Of a stretch of 64,000 bases of DNA, positions 1 to 15,200 are shown in pieces. Source of the DNA: Achatina immaculata (Eukaryota; Mollusca; Gastropoda; Stylommatophora; Achatinidae); assembly GCA_009760885.1 (NCBI GenBank), contig CM019721.1, positions 19,265,805 to 19,329,804 on the forward strand. Direction: 5' to 3'. A program made the translations under genes and the position numbers. A model generated the notes under the pieces. It was given only the letters and a program-made list of their open reading frames with translations, was not told the origin of the DNA and did no database searches. Each line of letters opens with the position of its first letter. Positions within the stretch are counted from its first letter, which is position 1.

Positions 1-140
1 TGATCTGTAGACTAGAAGCTTAAGCTGTGGAACGGCCATCAAATCCTGGAGAAAATGTGGACTTTACTCTGATCTGTAGACTAGAAGCTTAAGCTGTGGA
101 ACGGCCATCAAATCCTGGAGAAAATGTGGAGTTTATTCTG
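1..140. repeat. 69-bp tandem repeat, two copies
   Basis: TGATCTGTAGACTAGAAGCT starts at 1 and at 70, near-identical. Bases 140-376 hold a poly-G run and an (AAC)n run. Confidence 0.85.
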
Positions 141-376
141 ATGACAGAGTTCCACTTATACCTTTCGTACGAACGCAGAGTACGATTGGAAAGGTTTCAA
201 CTGTGACCAATATAGTATTTTCAAGAACAGAGGAAAACGGCGGTTTGGGGGGGGGCAGGGAGATTACTCGCAGGCCTCATCCGCAGAAATTAAGTAAATA
301 TTTACAAAACAACAACAACAACAACAACAACAAAAATGAAGTAAAAAGTAAATACAATTTGTATGTTGTTCCTGAC

Positions 377-499
377 CTTGATCTTGAGACTTGTGACGTC
401 ATCAAAACCCACCCACTGGTTCCTCCACCAGGCGTAGGGCACGTCTTGCTCCTGAATCCACTCCCTTGTCCAGCCAAATCTCTGGATGTTCTCACATAT
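377..499 (-). CDS. Chitinase exon 8
   Basis: Acceptor CTCTTGTCTCAG, donor GTCAGG (weaker than the others). It encodes I314-K354: ICENIQRFGWTREW, then VPYAWWRNQWVGFDDVTS. In relatives AYYE is followed directly by IC(E/D), which is the junction to exon 7, 17.3 kb away. The next exon is not found in bases 1-376, so it lies outside the window. Confidence 0.92.
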
Positions 500-3400
500 C
501 TGAGACAAGAGTAATCTTAAGTGAAGAGAGTTCGACCACGTCATGGAAGTACTTTCGGGGGAGGGGGGGGGGTGGAATATGTTTTGGTGTTTGTACTTTC
601 CACATTTTAAGGGCATGTATCTTTCCCATCGCAAAATATTCATGTGAAACCTAGACACTTAACAAAACATCTGAGAAACACATTAATGCCTTTGAATGTA
701 AATGCTACAGAAGAGTTCTACAAATATATCCATACTACAAGAACTTAATATTGAAGAAAGTTGGCTAGTAATGAAGATTAAACAGAGAAAACTTAAATAT
801 TTTGGACGCATTAATCGTCATGAAATTTAGAGAAGGAAGTCTTGCAAGGGTACATAATGGGAAAAAGAAAAAGAGGAAGACCAAGGCAAAGATGGCTGCA
901 AAACATCGTTGATAATCTGTAAATGGATGCATCAGCAGCAGGACATCTTGCTTACAACCGAGAGGCCTACAGGAGTGCTGTTAGGGAGGCAAAGTTCTGC
1001 AAGGGACATGCAAATGACTGACTGGGGACAGAATCAGTCTTGGTGGGCATAAACCAGTATAAAATGTAGAGTTTTTATGTCGGCGGATGACAGATGATGA
1101 AATAACTTGCCACATCCGCTTGAGAGAGGGAGGGGGAGAGGGAGTGGAAGAGAATGAAATGAAATATTTCACAACATAAAACAGCCATAAAAGGGAAGTG
1201 TCCGACCTGAGCAAGCTGAACAACTGAAGTGACGTTCTTGATGTAATGAGAAGACACTTCATATTAAAGACACGCTTCAGTGTATGAACATCCGGCCGGT
1301 CTTGTAACCAAATCTCCAGCTACACATGATGTGTGGTGTATCTAAACTTCAAACCAGTGTATCTAAACTTAATATCGGTGCATCTAAACTTCAGATCATT
1401 GTATCTACACTTTAGATCAGTGTATCTGCACTTCAGACCAATGTATCTATACATTAGATCGTGTATCTACGCTTTAGACCAGTGTATCTATACTTTAGAT
1501 CGGTGTATCTACATATTAGATCAGTGTATCTAAACTTCAGACTATTGTATCTACACTTTAATCTGTGTATCTACATTTCAGATTGGTGTATCTACACTTC
1601 AGACCAGTGTATCTATACATTATCTACGCTTCAGACCAGAGTATCTATACTTCAGATCGGTGCATCTACACATTAGATCAGTGTATCTAAACTTCAGACT
1701 ATTGTATCTACACTTTAATCTGTGTATCTACATTTCAGATTGGTGTATCTACATTTCAGACTGGTGTATCTACACTTTAGATCAGTGTATCTAAACTTCA
1801 GTGTATCAACATTTTATATCGGTGTATCTAAACTTCAGACAAGTGTATCTACACTTTAGATCGGTGTATCTACACTTCAGACCAGTGTATCTATGCTTTA
1901 GATTGGTGTATCTACACTTCAGACAAATGTATCTATACTTTATCTACGCTCCAGACCAGTGTGTCTATACTTTAGATCGGTATATCTACATATTAGATCT
2001 GTGTATCTACACTTCAGACCATTGTATTTACGCTTTAAATCTGTGTATCTACACTTCAGATCAGTGTATCTAATCTTCAGACCATTGTATCTACACTTTA
2101 GATTCGTTTATCTACATTTCAGACCATTGTATATACACTTTAATCTGTGTATGTACACTTCAGATCGGTGCATCTACACTTCAGACCAGTGTATCTACAC
2201 TTTAGATCGGTGTATCTACACATTAGATCTGTGTATCTATACTTCATACCATTGTATCTACGGTTTAGATCTGTGTATCTACATTTCAGATCAGTGTATC
2301 TAAACTTCAGACCATTGTATCTATGCTTTAGATCTGTGTATCTACATTTCAGACCATTGTATCTACACTTTAGATCTGTGTATCTACACTTCAGATCGGT
2401 GCATCAACACTTTAAACCAGAGTATCTACATGTTCCCTAAAGTAAATGTTTGCTCAAGTCATGTTAATGTTTACACTTCATTTAGTGCCCATAAACGTTT
2501 TATCTCTGTCATTTTAGCTTTCCCTAACAGTTATAAACAACTTCAATTTTTATTTTGCTAGCTGATATTTGTTTTCACATCGTTCATGTTAATGAAGAGA
2601 CATGGCCACATTTTAACTAATTTTTTTTTTCATTCATGAAATGGCAGGAAACTGCATTTAATCGTTATGTTTGTTCATTTTTATTTTAAAACTTACCTTT
2701 ATATCTACATGGACCTGTAAGAGACCCTATACCACAACGATGGAAGATAGTAATGAAAAAAAATCTACACATTGTTTAACTCTCCGTTTATAACAGCCAT
2801 TATGAAAAAAAAACAACAACAGACTGTGGTGGCTTTGACATTTAGATAGAATGGAGGAGGATAGACTATACAGAAGTGATGAAAGGGGATAGACCAAGAA
2901 ACAGACCTAGGCGAGGATGGGGAGACAACCTACAAGAAGATTATATGCGCTCTTGGAATCAAGAACTGACAAGATAAGAACAGGAGAGTAAGTGAGGCGT
3001 GTCTTGTCTGCAGCAATGAACCGCAGTGGCTCGGAAAGCTGCTGAATTTAGCTGCTGCTCAAAGAAGAGGAAACATTGATATCAAAGGGAATAATTGAAT
3101 TGGGTGTATCGATTCTCAGCGAAGCTGGAAACAACACGATTTATGTATAGCAAAGTATCAATTATCAGCGAAGCTGGAAATAGCAAGAGTTATATATAGC
3201 AAAGTATCAATTATCAGCGAAGCTGGAAATAGCAAGAGTTATGTATAGCAAAGTATCAATTATCAGCGAAGCTGGAAATAGCAAGAGTTATGTATAGCAA
3301 AGTATCAATTATCAGCGAAGCTGGAAATAGCAAGAGTTATGTATAGCAAAGTATCAATTATCAGCGAAGCTGGAAATAGCAAGAGTTATGTATAGCAAAG

Positions 3401-6208
3401 TATCAATTATCAGCGAAGCTGGAAATAGCAAGAGTTATGTATAGCAAAGTATCAATTATCAGCAAAGCTGGAAACAACAAGATTTATGTATAGCAAAGTA
3501 TCACTTATCAGCGAAGCTGGAAATAGCAAGAGTTATGTATAGCAAAGTATCAATTATCAGCAAAGCTGGAAATAGCAAGAGTTATGTATAGAAAAGTATC
3601 AATTATCAGCAAAGCTGGAAATAGCAAGAGTTATGTATAGCAAAGTATCAATTATCAGCGAAGCTGGAAATAGCAAGAGTTATGTATAGCAAAGTATCAA
3701 TTATCAGCGAAGCTGGAACTAGCAAGAGTTATGTATAGCAAAGTATCAATTATCAGCGAAGCTGGAAACAACAAGACTTTTGTATAGCATTGTATCAGTT
3801 CTTAGCGAAGCTGGAAACAACAAGACTTTTGTATAGCAAAGTATTAGTTCTCAGCAAAGCTGGAAACAGCAAGACTTAAGTATAGCAAAGTATAAGTTCT
3901 CAGCGAAGCTGGAAACAACAAGACTTAAGTATAGCAAAGTGTCCGTTCTTAGCGAAGCTGGAAACAACAAGACGCATATATAGCACTGTATCAATTCTCA
4001 CATGACATAATGATGGCAGCTTGGCAGCTACATAGACCAGGATGGTGACACTAGGAAGGAAGTTAGAATCAGAATTTCAAAAGCAGCATCAATCTTCAAG
4101 AATCTTGAGAACATATGGAATTCAAAGGTTATAGGCACAAAGACCAAGTTAAGACTATTCAATTCAAATGTAATATCCACCCGCATTTATGCATGCGAAA
4201 GCTGGAAAACAACTAAAGAAATAGAAAAGAAATTAGACTCTTTTGAAAACAAATGCCTAAGGAAAATACTCGGCATCAAGTGGAATGAATTCAAGAACAA
4301 TGCAGAGATAAGACAGATGACTGAACAACAACCAGTCTCATGGGTGATCAGGAAAAGAGATGGGCATATGTTGGTCACTTGATGAGAAGAAATGATCAGA
4401 GAATCACAAAACAAGCTATCAAGTGGAACATAACAGGCCGAAGAAAAAGAGGCAGACCGCGTGAAACTCTGAAGAGGACATTATTAAGAGAGGTCAAATT
4501 AACAGGCATAAAATCCTTTGATGAGGTTGAAAAACTCGCCGAAGACAGGAAAAATTGGCGAACTACTTTGCAAGCCCTATGTGACGTTTAACGGCACGGG
4601 AAGGATATAAGATGTATAAGATAAGATCAGTTCTCAGAGAAGCTGGAAACAACAAGACTTTTGTATAGCAAAGTATCAATTCTCAGCAAAGCTGGAAACA
4701 ACAAGACTTGTATAGCAAAGTATCGGTTCTTAGCGAAGCTGGAAACAACAAGACTTTTGTATAGCACTGTATCAGTTCTTAGCGAAGCTGGAAACAACAA
4801 GACTTGTATAGCAAAGTATCAATTCTTAGGAAGCTGGAAACAACAAGACTTATGTATAGTAAAGTATCAATTCTTAGGAAGCTGGAAACAACAAGACTTA
4901 TGTATAACAAAGTATCCGTTCTCAGCGAAGCTGGGAACAGCAAGACGTTTGTATAGCAAAGTATCAGGCATAAATAGCACACGCCATCGTTGTCATCACC
5001 GATGAAAGGCAGAGTGTCAGACAGGCCTGCGTGCCCAGTTCTTTGATCTTTGAAAATAAAGTTTGTCCATTCGTTCAACATGTATGTAAGATCAGATTCT
5101 AAAAAAAATATGGAGGTGGAGTAGTTTTAGATGTTAGAGAAATAAAAATAGAATGATTGAGAATTGGACCTAAATTCCAGCAGATCTGGCAACTGTACAG
5201 TTACCGGAGCCAAGGGGCTATCAACTCCACCACTTCGCACCTTTTCGGCGTTTTCTTTTTGCGCTTTATATTATTATTATTATTAGTTGTTGTTGTTGTT
5301 TATACTTTTTTACCCTCATTATCAGAATGACAGTTTTGAGTTTCTTATGTTTGTTCTTCCTTGTCTCTTTCAGTACTTCGTACTTTTCCTTGTCCCTGTT
5401 CATCCTTCCTTACTCAGTAGTTTTATGCTGACAGCTAACAACCGTATCGAATGTAATCTTTATTATTTGCTGTGTCCTCTTGTGTACTTGAAGGATATAA
5501 ATGGTCTGACTGTCGTCTATTAAAACCACAAATAAATGTAAGAAAACTGAATTTGCGTTTAAAAAGTAGATGTGAAAGATAAGATTCTTAGCCGGTGCGA
5601 TAAATAAGTGCGAGAGAGTGGGATTCTTAAAGGGGTGTAAGAGAGTCGGAGCCTTAGAGGAGTACCATAGAGAGTTGGAGTCTTAGAGTGGTACCAGAGA
5701 GAGTTAGAGGGGTCGAGAGAGTCGGAGTCTTAGAGAGGTAGCAGAGGTAGCAGAGGAGATGTTGTTTCTTTAGAGGGATATGAGAGAGATTCTTAGAGGT
5801 GTGCAAACCAGTTTAGTATATTTAAGCAAAACAGTGAAAGTATATTTACGCAAAAAGCAGATGGGGGACTATTAAAACTAAAAAGAAGGCTCAAAGGGAG
5901 CCCCGGCCCATAAAAGGTTGAGAATGGCTGGGCTAAATTCTGTAAGGGTGAACGACCGAAAAAAAAACACCACTGTTCTTTGTAATGTGCATGTCTGTGA
6001 CATCTTTAGACCAGGTAGACACATGATTTAAGACACGACGAGCTAACAAGTCATGAGACGAGCATGTTTTCAAAGGCCAAGATTTACCATGCAACACACG
6101 ACTTAGCATGATGGATGAACGTCTAATTATATGTAAAGCTTCTGATGCGCTATTACAGGAATAGATGCAACAACGACAAGTAATAATAATAATAATTATA
6201 ATAATAAC

Positions 6209-6242
<34 letters not shown>

Positions 6243-9200
6243 GGGTTTTTGTCATAGAAAACTGTTTGAAAGAGGCAGATGTCGAAGTTCACATACGTTG
6301 TAGATCCTCATACTGTCTAGTATCTTCTCTTAGAACTGATTTTGTGTGCAAAATCGGCCACAGAAATAGCAAACCTCGTACCTGTTTCGGAGTCCATACT
6401 CTTCACCTGCGACTTCTACTTTTGCGTCTGCTACTTCTTCTTCTGCATTCAAGGTTGTTGGTTACACCAGATCCTGATCGCCATCGACACGGCGAAGCCC
6501 GCAGTCCAGTCCAGATCCTGATAGGAGCCCTAAAACTTTAGCCCCATGCTTGTGTCCTCTGGCCATGTCTCACGCCTCAGGTTCGCATGGTTTGAGCACT
6601 CTTAAAGGATGTGTTCCGGAGTCATTCTTTGAGAACCACTGAAGTAGAGTTTTAGCTGGAGGTGACGCATTTCATGCTACTTCTACTCCACTGCTACATG
6701 GACACTTGTCTGTATAAGACATTTTGAGTCGATGTAGGTGGCTCAGTAGTCTGCAGTGGCCTGTCCTTAGGTGAAAGAGGATGGTTTGCTGATGTCTTTG
6801 TAGTTGATGTGCTGGATCTGGGTCGTTGTCGCATTTCAGTTGTTTATTCCATTCAGATCTGCACTGGTTACAGATGACAGTTTTTACCTCTTGGTAGTTT
6901 ACTAGATGATTTGTTTGATCATGAATTGCTGCCAGCTTTGGATAGGGTGTCAGCTATTTCATTGCCAGCTATTCAACAGTGGGATGGTACCCATTGTAGG
7001 GTCACAGTTGTTGACAGTGTAAGGTGCTTCAGTTCTGTCGTGATTTCCTGTATGTTTGCCAGTGGGTTGTTTGTTATTTTTAGTGATTCTAGAAGTGCTC
7101 TGCAGTCTGTGACGAAGGCTATTTTGGACGGTGGCTGCTGGTTTTCTGTCTTTAGTATTTTGAGGGCTTAGAGGAGGTTGATGTTTCTGCCCTGTAGTTG
7201 GAGGAAATCTTTACCGTCGCGAAGGCCTTTTGGTGTGTATCTGTGTATCTTATGTAAACACCCCACCTCCATTGTTTACAGCCTTTTTTGCAGACCCATC
7301 AGTATTTACATGTGTCCATTCAGCTGGGTTGTATTTGCTGTCAATCAGCTCCTGGGTCAGTGTCTTCATCTGAAGTGTTGTTAGGCAGTCCTTTTTTGTC
7401 CATGCCTGGTATCTCTGTGAGGACTGTTATCTTTTCACGGTGACTGTGCTCCTCCAGAATTTGGAATGGTTTAACTTCTTCATGAAAGGTGGGAAGGAGG
7501 TCTTTATGGTGTTGTTGCAATTGTGTTGTCAGATGATTGAAGCTGGTTCTCTTCAGTCTGTTGTTTGTGGACTCCTGTGTTAGGCGAGCGGTGTTTGTGC
7601 TGGAGGCTGTGGCCCAGGCTCTCATGCTATATTCAAGTGTCGCCCTTATGGTGCCCACATATCATTTTTATAGTAAGTAGGGTTTTCGGGTCAAGATGGC
7701 GACAGGCGTAGTTCATGTTGTGAACTGGTCGAAACAGTTCGCAGTATTTCCGACTTCATGCACACGCAGATTATAAGCAAAGTGCAGTGCCAGCTCAATC
7801 CCGGGACGAAAAAGCAACAACTCACAAGGTCTCTGGGAGTCATGACCCAGAAGGCCCCACCCCCTTTAGAGTGACAGGAGTTTAATAGGGCCGAAACACT
7901 TGTCGGGGGGGGGGGGGGGTTACTTCCTCTGATGATCTGAAGGAGTTGTGTTTTTGTTCCGCTCTCTATAGTTGAGAGTTTCCGGCATAAGCCACTGCTA
8001 TTATCTAGATGCGATTCACATGACCTCGCCAAAATATAATCTAATGGTGAAATTCTAACCAGATTTAACGGGCAATTCAAAGTTTTAGCGCGGACAAACG
8101 AAGTGTAACCTAATGTCGAGGACCTGTTGGATGTAGTCCTCTTGTCCAGGACCCCCACCCCCACCCCCAAAGACTGATTGTTTTTGGCTGCGGCGTAGTA
8201 CACGGGTAAACACAAGACACACACGCATCCACGAGGTTAGGAGTGGCTGCGACTTCTGTCTTCACAATGTAGCCCATGTTTCCTCCTCCAACACTCCGTA
8301 CCTAGCGTAACTCTCTATCTCACATGACCTGTCACCGATTTTTCCCAAACCCGTGTAGATTATGAGAAAAAAAAACCCAAAACAATCTAATGGATGTCTT
8401 GAAAAATTTCTTTGTCAGTTCCATTCTAACCTATCTCGTGATCCCCAGAAGTTCTCCAAGGAATATTTGCTCGCGAATACAGCACATCAACGTGCAGGGA
8501 AGTAAAGTCACGAATGTCACTGACTTTCTTATCTGTGTGAGAGAGAACTTGATAATCTTGGCAGTTGCTGCTGTGGTGGAGATCTTTGAACAAAGGCTAT
8601 ATAATAACTGGTAGCTTCCTTACTGCTAGACTTTGTAAGTGTATTTCTACATATCGTGTACAAATCTTACTATTTTATGCTTTGAAACATAAAATTCCAA
8701 ATATAACATCTTCTTACATCTTACACCATACACCCTTTCTGTGCTGTTAAACGTCACATAGGGCTTGAGTGGTAGTTCGTCAAGTTTTCCTGTTTTTTGG
8801 CGAGTTTTTCATCATCATCAAGGGATTTTATGCCTACTAATTTGGCGTATCTTAACAATGGGCTGTTGTGTTCCACTTGATAACTTGTTTTTGGGATTGT
8901 TTGATTGTTTCTTCTCATCATGACCGATATATGTCCATCTCCTCTTTTTCTGATCACCCATGAGACAGGTTGTTGTTCGCTTATCTGCCGTATCTCTGAG
9001 TTGTTCTTGAATTCGTTCCACTTTATAACGAAGTATTTTCCGTAGGCATTTGTTTTCAAAAGAGTCTAATGTGTTGTTTATTCCTTTAGATATTTTCCAG
9101 CTTTCGCATACATAAATGAGGATGGATATTACATTTGAATTAAATAATCCTAGGTTGGTTTTTATGCTTATAATTTTTGAGTGCCATGTGTTCTCCAGAT

Positions 9201-12200
9201 TCTTGAAGGTCAATGCTGCTTTCGCAGTTCTAATTCTAGCTTCCTTTCTGGTGTCACCATCCTGATGTATATAGCTGCCAAGGTATGCAAATTGGTTTAC
9301 TTCTTCAACAGCTGTTCCTACTACGTATATTTATCCTTCTTGATTGATGGGAAGTTTCATTATTTTTGTTTTTTTTCCGTGTAAATTTCAAGTCCTATTT
9401 TTCAAGCCAGTGAAGACAGGGTATCTATTTTTTTCTTGCATTTAATTCACATTGTCACTGATAAGAGTTATGTCATCTGCAAAATCAAGATCTTCTAAAT
9501 GGGTCCCATGTATCCAATCAATGCCCATTTTTCCTGTGCAACATTTTTTCATTATGAAGTCTATGGCAATTCCAAAAAGCAAGGTAGATAGTATACATCC
9601 TTGTTTTACGCATGTTTCAATCTGGAACCATTCGCTCATTCCTTCGTCTGTATTGATTGAACAAACATATCCGTTGTAGAAATCCTTAATGAGGTTAACA
9701 GTTTTAGATGGTATTCCATATAGTCTAAAAATTCTCCACAATGAATCTCTATCAAATGCCTTTTTTTTAAAATCAATTCTATGAAATTCAGGATTAAAGG
9801 TTTTTGCTTTTCAAAGAACAACTACATTTGCTCATATTCATTGAAAAAATTTTTGTCGAATTCGAACATGTGTAACAAATCTTTTTCACCGGTGGCCCAT
9901 CACTGATGGGTCGCACTCAGAAAAGGTTGAGAACCACTGAAGTAGAGTTTTATCTGGAGGAGCCGCATTTCATGCTTTAGAACAGTGGTTCAAAATTAAC
10001 AAAAGACCGCGGACCCCCCCCCCCCCCCTCACCCACCTCCTGCTGTTTCAAAATCCAGGGCACGAACCCCCATACTTTGGAGAAGATTCATATCTATATG
10101 GTAGCTATGTGCTGTAAATGCAACATATTTTTTTGTTTTGGAAGACGCGGATAACCTTTAATGAGCAAACACTAGACTACACTAAAACACGGCACAAACT
10201 TGGTGAGTTTTCAGAATGACAACAACGTAGTTAAGAAAAAATAGACATCAATTAAAATTCCTACTTGTTCTGACAAATGAACAGAATATGAAACATGTGA
10301 GAAATCTAACCAACCTAAATATGGTGAGAGAAATCATGCCTCTCTTTACTCCGAACAATCACTTCCACATCTGGTTCATTATTTCGTACTGTAAAATATG
10401 AAAGGAAATTGCTTCTCCCACACAGGATTCGCGGAAACATCGGTAATTAAACATATCACAGTGAAAATATAAACAGAACCCTGAGGTTTTTGTCACGGAC
10501 AACTCCTTCCTACCCCCCCCCCACCTCCGGGGGGAGGGGGGTGAGGGGTGTCTCGCGGACCACCAAAATCACTGCCTTAGAACATGACGAGATGTTGTTT
10601 GTCAGAAGCAGAGATGTATCGTACAAAACAAGACTTAGTGCGAGCGATGAATGCTTGGTTATATATAAAGCTTCAGTCAGTCAGTCAGTCACTTGCATGT
10701 CCATTTGCCTCCCTAAAGGCTGTCCTGTAGGTCTCTAGGTTGTAAACAAGATGCCCTACTGCTGATGCATCCATATGCAGATTATCAACTATGTCTCGCA
10801 GCCACCTTCACGTTGGTCTTCCTCTCTTTCTTTTGCCCATTATGTATCCTTCCAAGACGGTCTTATCTAAATTCTCATGACGTTTAATGTGTCCAAAATA
10901 TTTAAGTAATGCTTCTGTCTGTTCCAAAAACATATTGGCAATCACTAAGTAAAGGAATCTTGACGAGCGGTAGTTCATTGGCCTGCTGAAACAGTTATTA
11001 TATTTATCCAAGTAACAGGTTGAAGGTAAATGTAAAATCTACACTTCCATGCCACTAAGGCATGTTGGGGAAACGGTGTGCGCCCCGTGTTTTTTTCAAG
11101 ATCTTCGGCACATGAAAGTGTGATGTTGTCAGTATCACACCTGGCCCCATTTACCTTCCCAGATTTCTCTGGTACCCATTTCTACAGAGCTGAAGGCAAA
11201 CACAAAATGATTTGAAAAATCCGAAGGGCAATATATATATATGGATATGGAGCTATAGAGAAAGATATCTAAAAGATGAGACCAAATGGTACAAGAAAAG
11301 AAATACAATCGATCAGATTGTCAAGGATCACACAAAATCTACAAGCATGAAAGCCAACTCCTGACGTAACAGTAACCATTGAATGAATGATCAATGTATG
11401 TTCCAGGTATATTCAGCGATTGATTAGCTGTTAACTATTTTGCTCCAAAACAACACTAGCAGAGTTGGTGGATCTTGCATATATATGAGAATGTATGATC
11501 AAAGCAGTGTTTAGGTATAGTTTAAAAGAGTGTTTTAAACATAACACATTTCTTATCCTATACGTTTTTAAAGTATAGAACAGGTTCCTTTCAGTTTCTT
11601 TCTGCGAAAATTTATTACGGGACAGAGCGGAAAATCATTCTGGAGTGAAAGATTTGAACCTATAACGTCAGCAGAAAAGAGGGCTCGCTTCTAGGAAAAA
11701 ACGGATACTGTTTCATGTGACAGCCATTTATAACTATTATTGCTACAATGACTCATTATGTTATCGAAAACAGCTGTTGTGCTTGGTCTGTGTAATATAA
11801 AAGTCGAACAGAGATCACAGCTGGAGGCTGCGTATCAGGAGATGGACAGTACAGGGGTCGAAGCTGGAGGCTGCGTATCAGGAGATGGACAGTACAGGGG
11901 TCGAAGCTGGAGGCTACGTATCAGGAGATGGACAGTACAGGGGTCGGGGTGCGGGCAGGAATTCTTACCAGATTTAGCCTGGAGACTTGGATGGTCTCTG
12001 GGTGTGTCTTTAAATATTTATAGGATGGGCAACCACCTCTCACCCGGCGGTGATACACGGGTATCTCAAAACACGTCGAGGTTTTCCGGTGAGAAAGTCC
12101 AACTCTGGCCTGGGTGGGCTACCGCCTCTCACCCAGCGGGGATGCACTGATATCCTAAACACGTCGAGGTCTTCCGGTGAGAAAGTCCAACCCTAGACTA

Positions 12201-15200
12201 AACTGGTGCAATGAAAACCACAGTGTCACGCAATCCCGCTTCCGAGACCCACCAAGAATACAGGCTAAAGCACTGTGATACTCTGAACCCCTTGTGGTCC
12301 TCTCGTGGATCTCGTGTGGTCTATTTTGGACCACACAGGGGACCACGGGACCAAACGAGGACCACAGGCGTGAATTCAGTAGGTTCACAGTGCGGTTTTT
12401 GGTGGTAGAAGTGAACGAAGAAGAAGAAGAAGAAATATTTATAACCACATTTACGACATTTTCTAAACAATCACAAAGTTCTTTGTTGTATTTATACTAT
12501 CATTTTGTTTCTCTCATGTCTAAAGAGATTTTTTTGTCTAGCATTTTTCGAAGACTAAATATAAAACGCCGTGTTAAATCATTTCACCTTTACACTTTTT
12601 TTTATATCTAAAGAAGAGTCCTTCAAATATCATGGACACACATAGAAAAAAGAACAAATATATCCATACTACAAGAACTTAATATTGAAGAAGGTTGGCT
12701 AGTTAGGAAGATTAAACAGAGAAAACTTAAATATTTTTGGACACATTAAACGGCATGATAATTTAGATAAGACAGTCTTGGAAGGCTACATAATGGGAAA
12801 AAGAAAGAGAGGAAGACCAAGGCGAAGATGGCTGCAAGACATCGTTGATGATCTGCGAATGGACGTATCAGCAACAGGGCATCTTGCTTACAACCGAGAG
12901 GCCTACAGGAGAGCTGTTAGGGAGGCAAAGTTCCGCAAAGGGAGATGCGACTGACTGACTGACTGACTGACTTATATCTAAAATTGATGTCCAGTCTCCA
13001 AATAAAACACCCGAACATCATTTTCTTACTTCGCTGAATCCTTGTCCCGCCGAATTAACTAAATCAGGTCAGTGACGCACGTCATTTCTCCTGTCTGAGC
13101 GAACTGTTCAAACTAAGCTTGCGATTGTCAACATTGCTGTGTAATGTCAGATCTGGTGATCGTTTGTCACAGGCCGCCTTCTCTCCTCTATTAAACGAGT
13201 TGTAACCGTTTTTTAACTTTTTAAAATGTTACCTTCAAATCTGATAGATTTGTCACAGAAGTAGTTCATATTCAAGGGCAGCAACTTGAAAAAAGTGTAT
13301 ATTGAGTTATTGTCCCTGAGTTTCACCGTAAGTGCAACCGAATGATGATGATGCATCAGTTAAGAAATGGATAATTCTTCTTCTTCTTCTTCTTCAATCT
13401 CCTTGGAACTGCCAACCAGTGTTCTTTGAAGCCGACGAGTTGAAGATGTTGAGAGATAAGAGAAATGACGACTGCGGTACAGCTGGTTCTGGTAATAAAC
13501 GAGATGGTGGTGTCAGGTTCACAAAGATAGAAAGAGTGAGGAAAGTGGGTAGAAGCAGGAGTAGGATTCGAATCTGCGACCTCCAACACCTGCGGTAAAC
13601 GTCTAACCCTGAGACCATGCAGCTCTCGCGGAACAAACTGGAGACATTTCATCGACAGCGCCTGGCTGAGTCAATGAGGCACTAGGGCATATTTTTTCTT
13701 CCATTTAATCATTCTAGTAATCTGTAATAAATGTCTCTCAAATATATCATTAAGCAAAGGTCAGCGAGCCACTTTATACCGGATATGCAAAAAATAGAGT
13801 GGATAACATGAATAAAAATCGTTTGAAATTTTTATATGCACTTTCTCATCGTTAAAAAAACAGATTAGACAAGAGAACTACATGCTACATGACATATGCG
13901 GCACACTCCCAGGGAGCTAACCTCAGAGGGGCGCATTACTGACCTTTGAGTTGCACCGCTTCATTTATATTAATTTACACTAAAGTTATACTTGGGCTCA
14001 AAAATAACATGGCAGTGGCCCTACTTGCAAGGGAGCATTGTCCTTAGAGTTAGAGGGGTGGGGTCAGTTTCTTCTTCTTCTTCTTCTTCTTCTTCCTGGA
14101 ACTGCGAGCTGGTTTTCTCTGTAGTCAATGCTGTGAAGGTATTAAGGCACAGCGTAGTGTCGGTTTGGGAGCGGGTTATGGCGGCTATTTTTTCAGTCCC
14201 TGACTGGAGCTAGAAAGCAGAGGGGTGTTCAATACTTCTTCATCAGACTCCACCACCATGGGGGAACTATGCCGATCCCTGCCCCGTTAGCCAGGCTAGG
14301 TCTGTCACTGGGGGTACTAAGAGGTGGGACAAGATCGCCAACCCAGTCTCTAGCATGTCGGCTTTGGGTCATTAACTGCCAGTTCGGACAGAGTCTTCGC
14401 GCCCCCTCCCCCCATATCACACTAATAACAATACTTAGTCATAAAGAGTCTTCGCGCCCCCCTCCATATCACACTAATAACAATACTTAGTCATAAAGAG
14501 TCTTCGCGCCCCCTCCCCCCATATAACACTAATAACAATACTTAGTCATAAAGAGTCTTCGCGGCCCCCCCTCCATATCACACTAATAACAATACTTAGT
14601 CATAAAGAGTCTTCGCGCCCCCTCCCCCCATATCACACTAATAACAATACTTAGTCATAAAGAGTCTTCGCGCCCCCTCCCCCCATATCACACTAATAAC
14701 AATACTTAGTCATAAAGAGTCTTCGCGCCCCCTCCCCCCATATTACACTAATACAATACTTAGTCATAAAGAGTCTTTGCGCCCCCCCTCCATATCACAC
14801 TAATAACAATACTTAGTCATAAAGAGTCTTTGCGCCCCCCCTCCATATCACACTAATAACAATACTTAGTCATAAAGAGTCTTTGCGCCCCCCCTCCATA
14901 TCACACTAATAACAATACTTAGTCATAAAGAGTCTTCGCGGCCCCCCCCCCCCCATATCACACTAATAACAATACTTAGTCATAAAGAGTCTTCGCACCC
15001 CCCCTCCATATCACACTAATAACAATACTTAGTCATAAAGAGTCTTCGCCCCCCCTCCATATCACACTAATAACAATACTTAGTCATAAAGAGTCTTCGC
15101 GCCCCCCCTCCATATCACACTAATAACAATACTTAGTCATAAAGAGTCTTCGCGCCCCCCCTCCATGTCACACTAATAACAATACTTAGTCATAAAGAGT

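Noticed and set aside
1333..2440. (VYLHFRS)n frames
   Set aside because: 21-bp minisatellite; frame switching and lack of signal, start context or splice sites.
7691..8224. 177-codon minus-strand frame
   Set aside because: Low-complexity P and G/V runs from homopolymer tracts, no domain, inside the chitinase intron.
11758..12150. 130-codon frame with repeated G/C-rich peptide
   Set aside because: Covers the 43-bp tandem repeat and family F; no splice or domain support.
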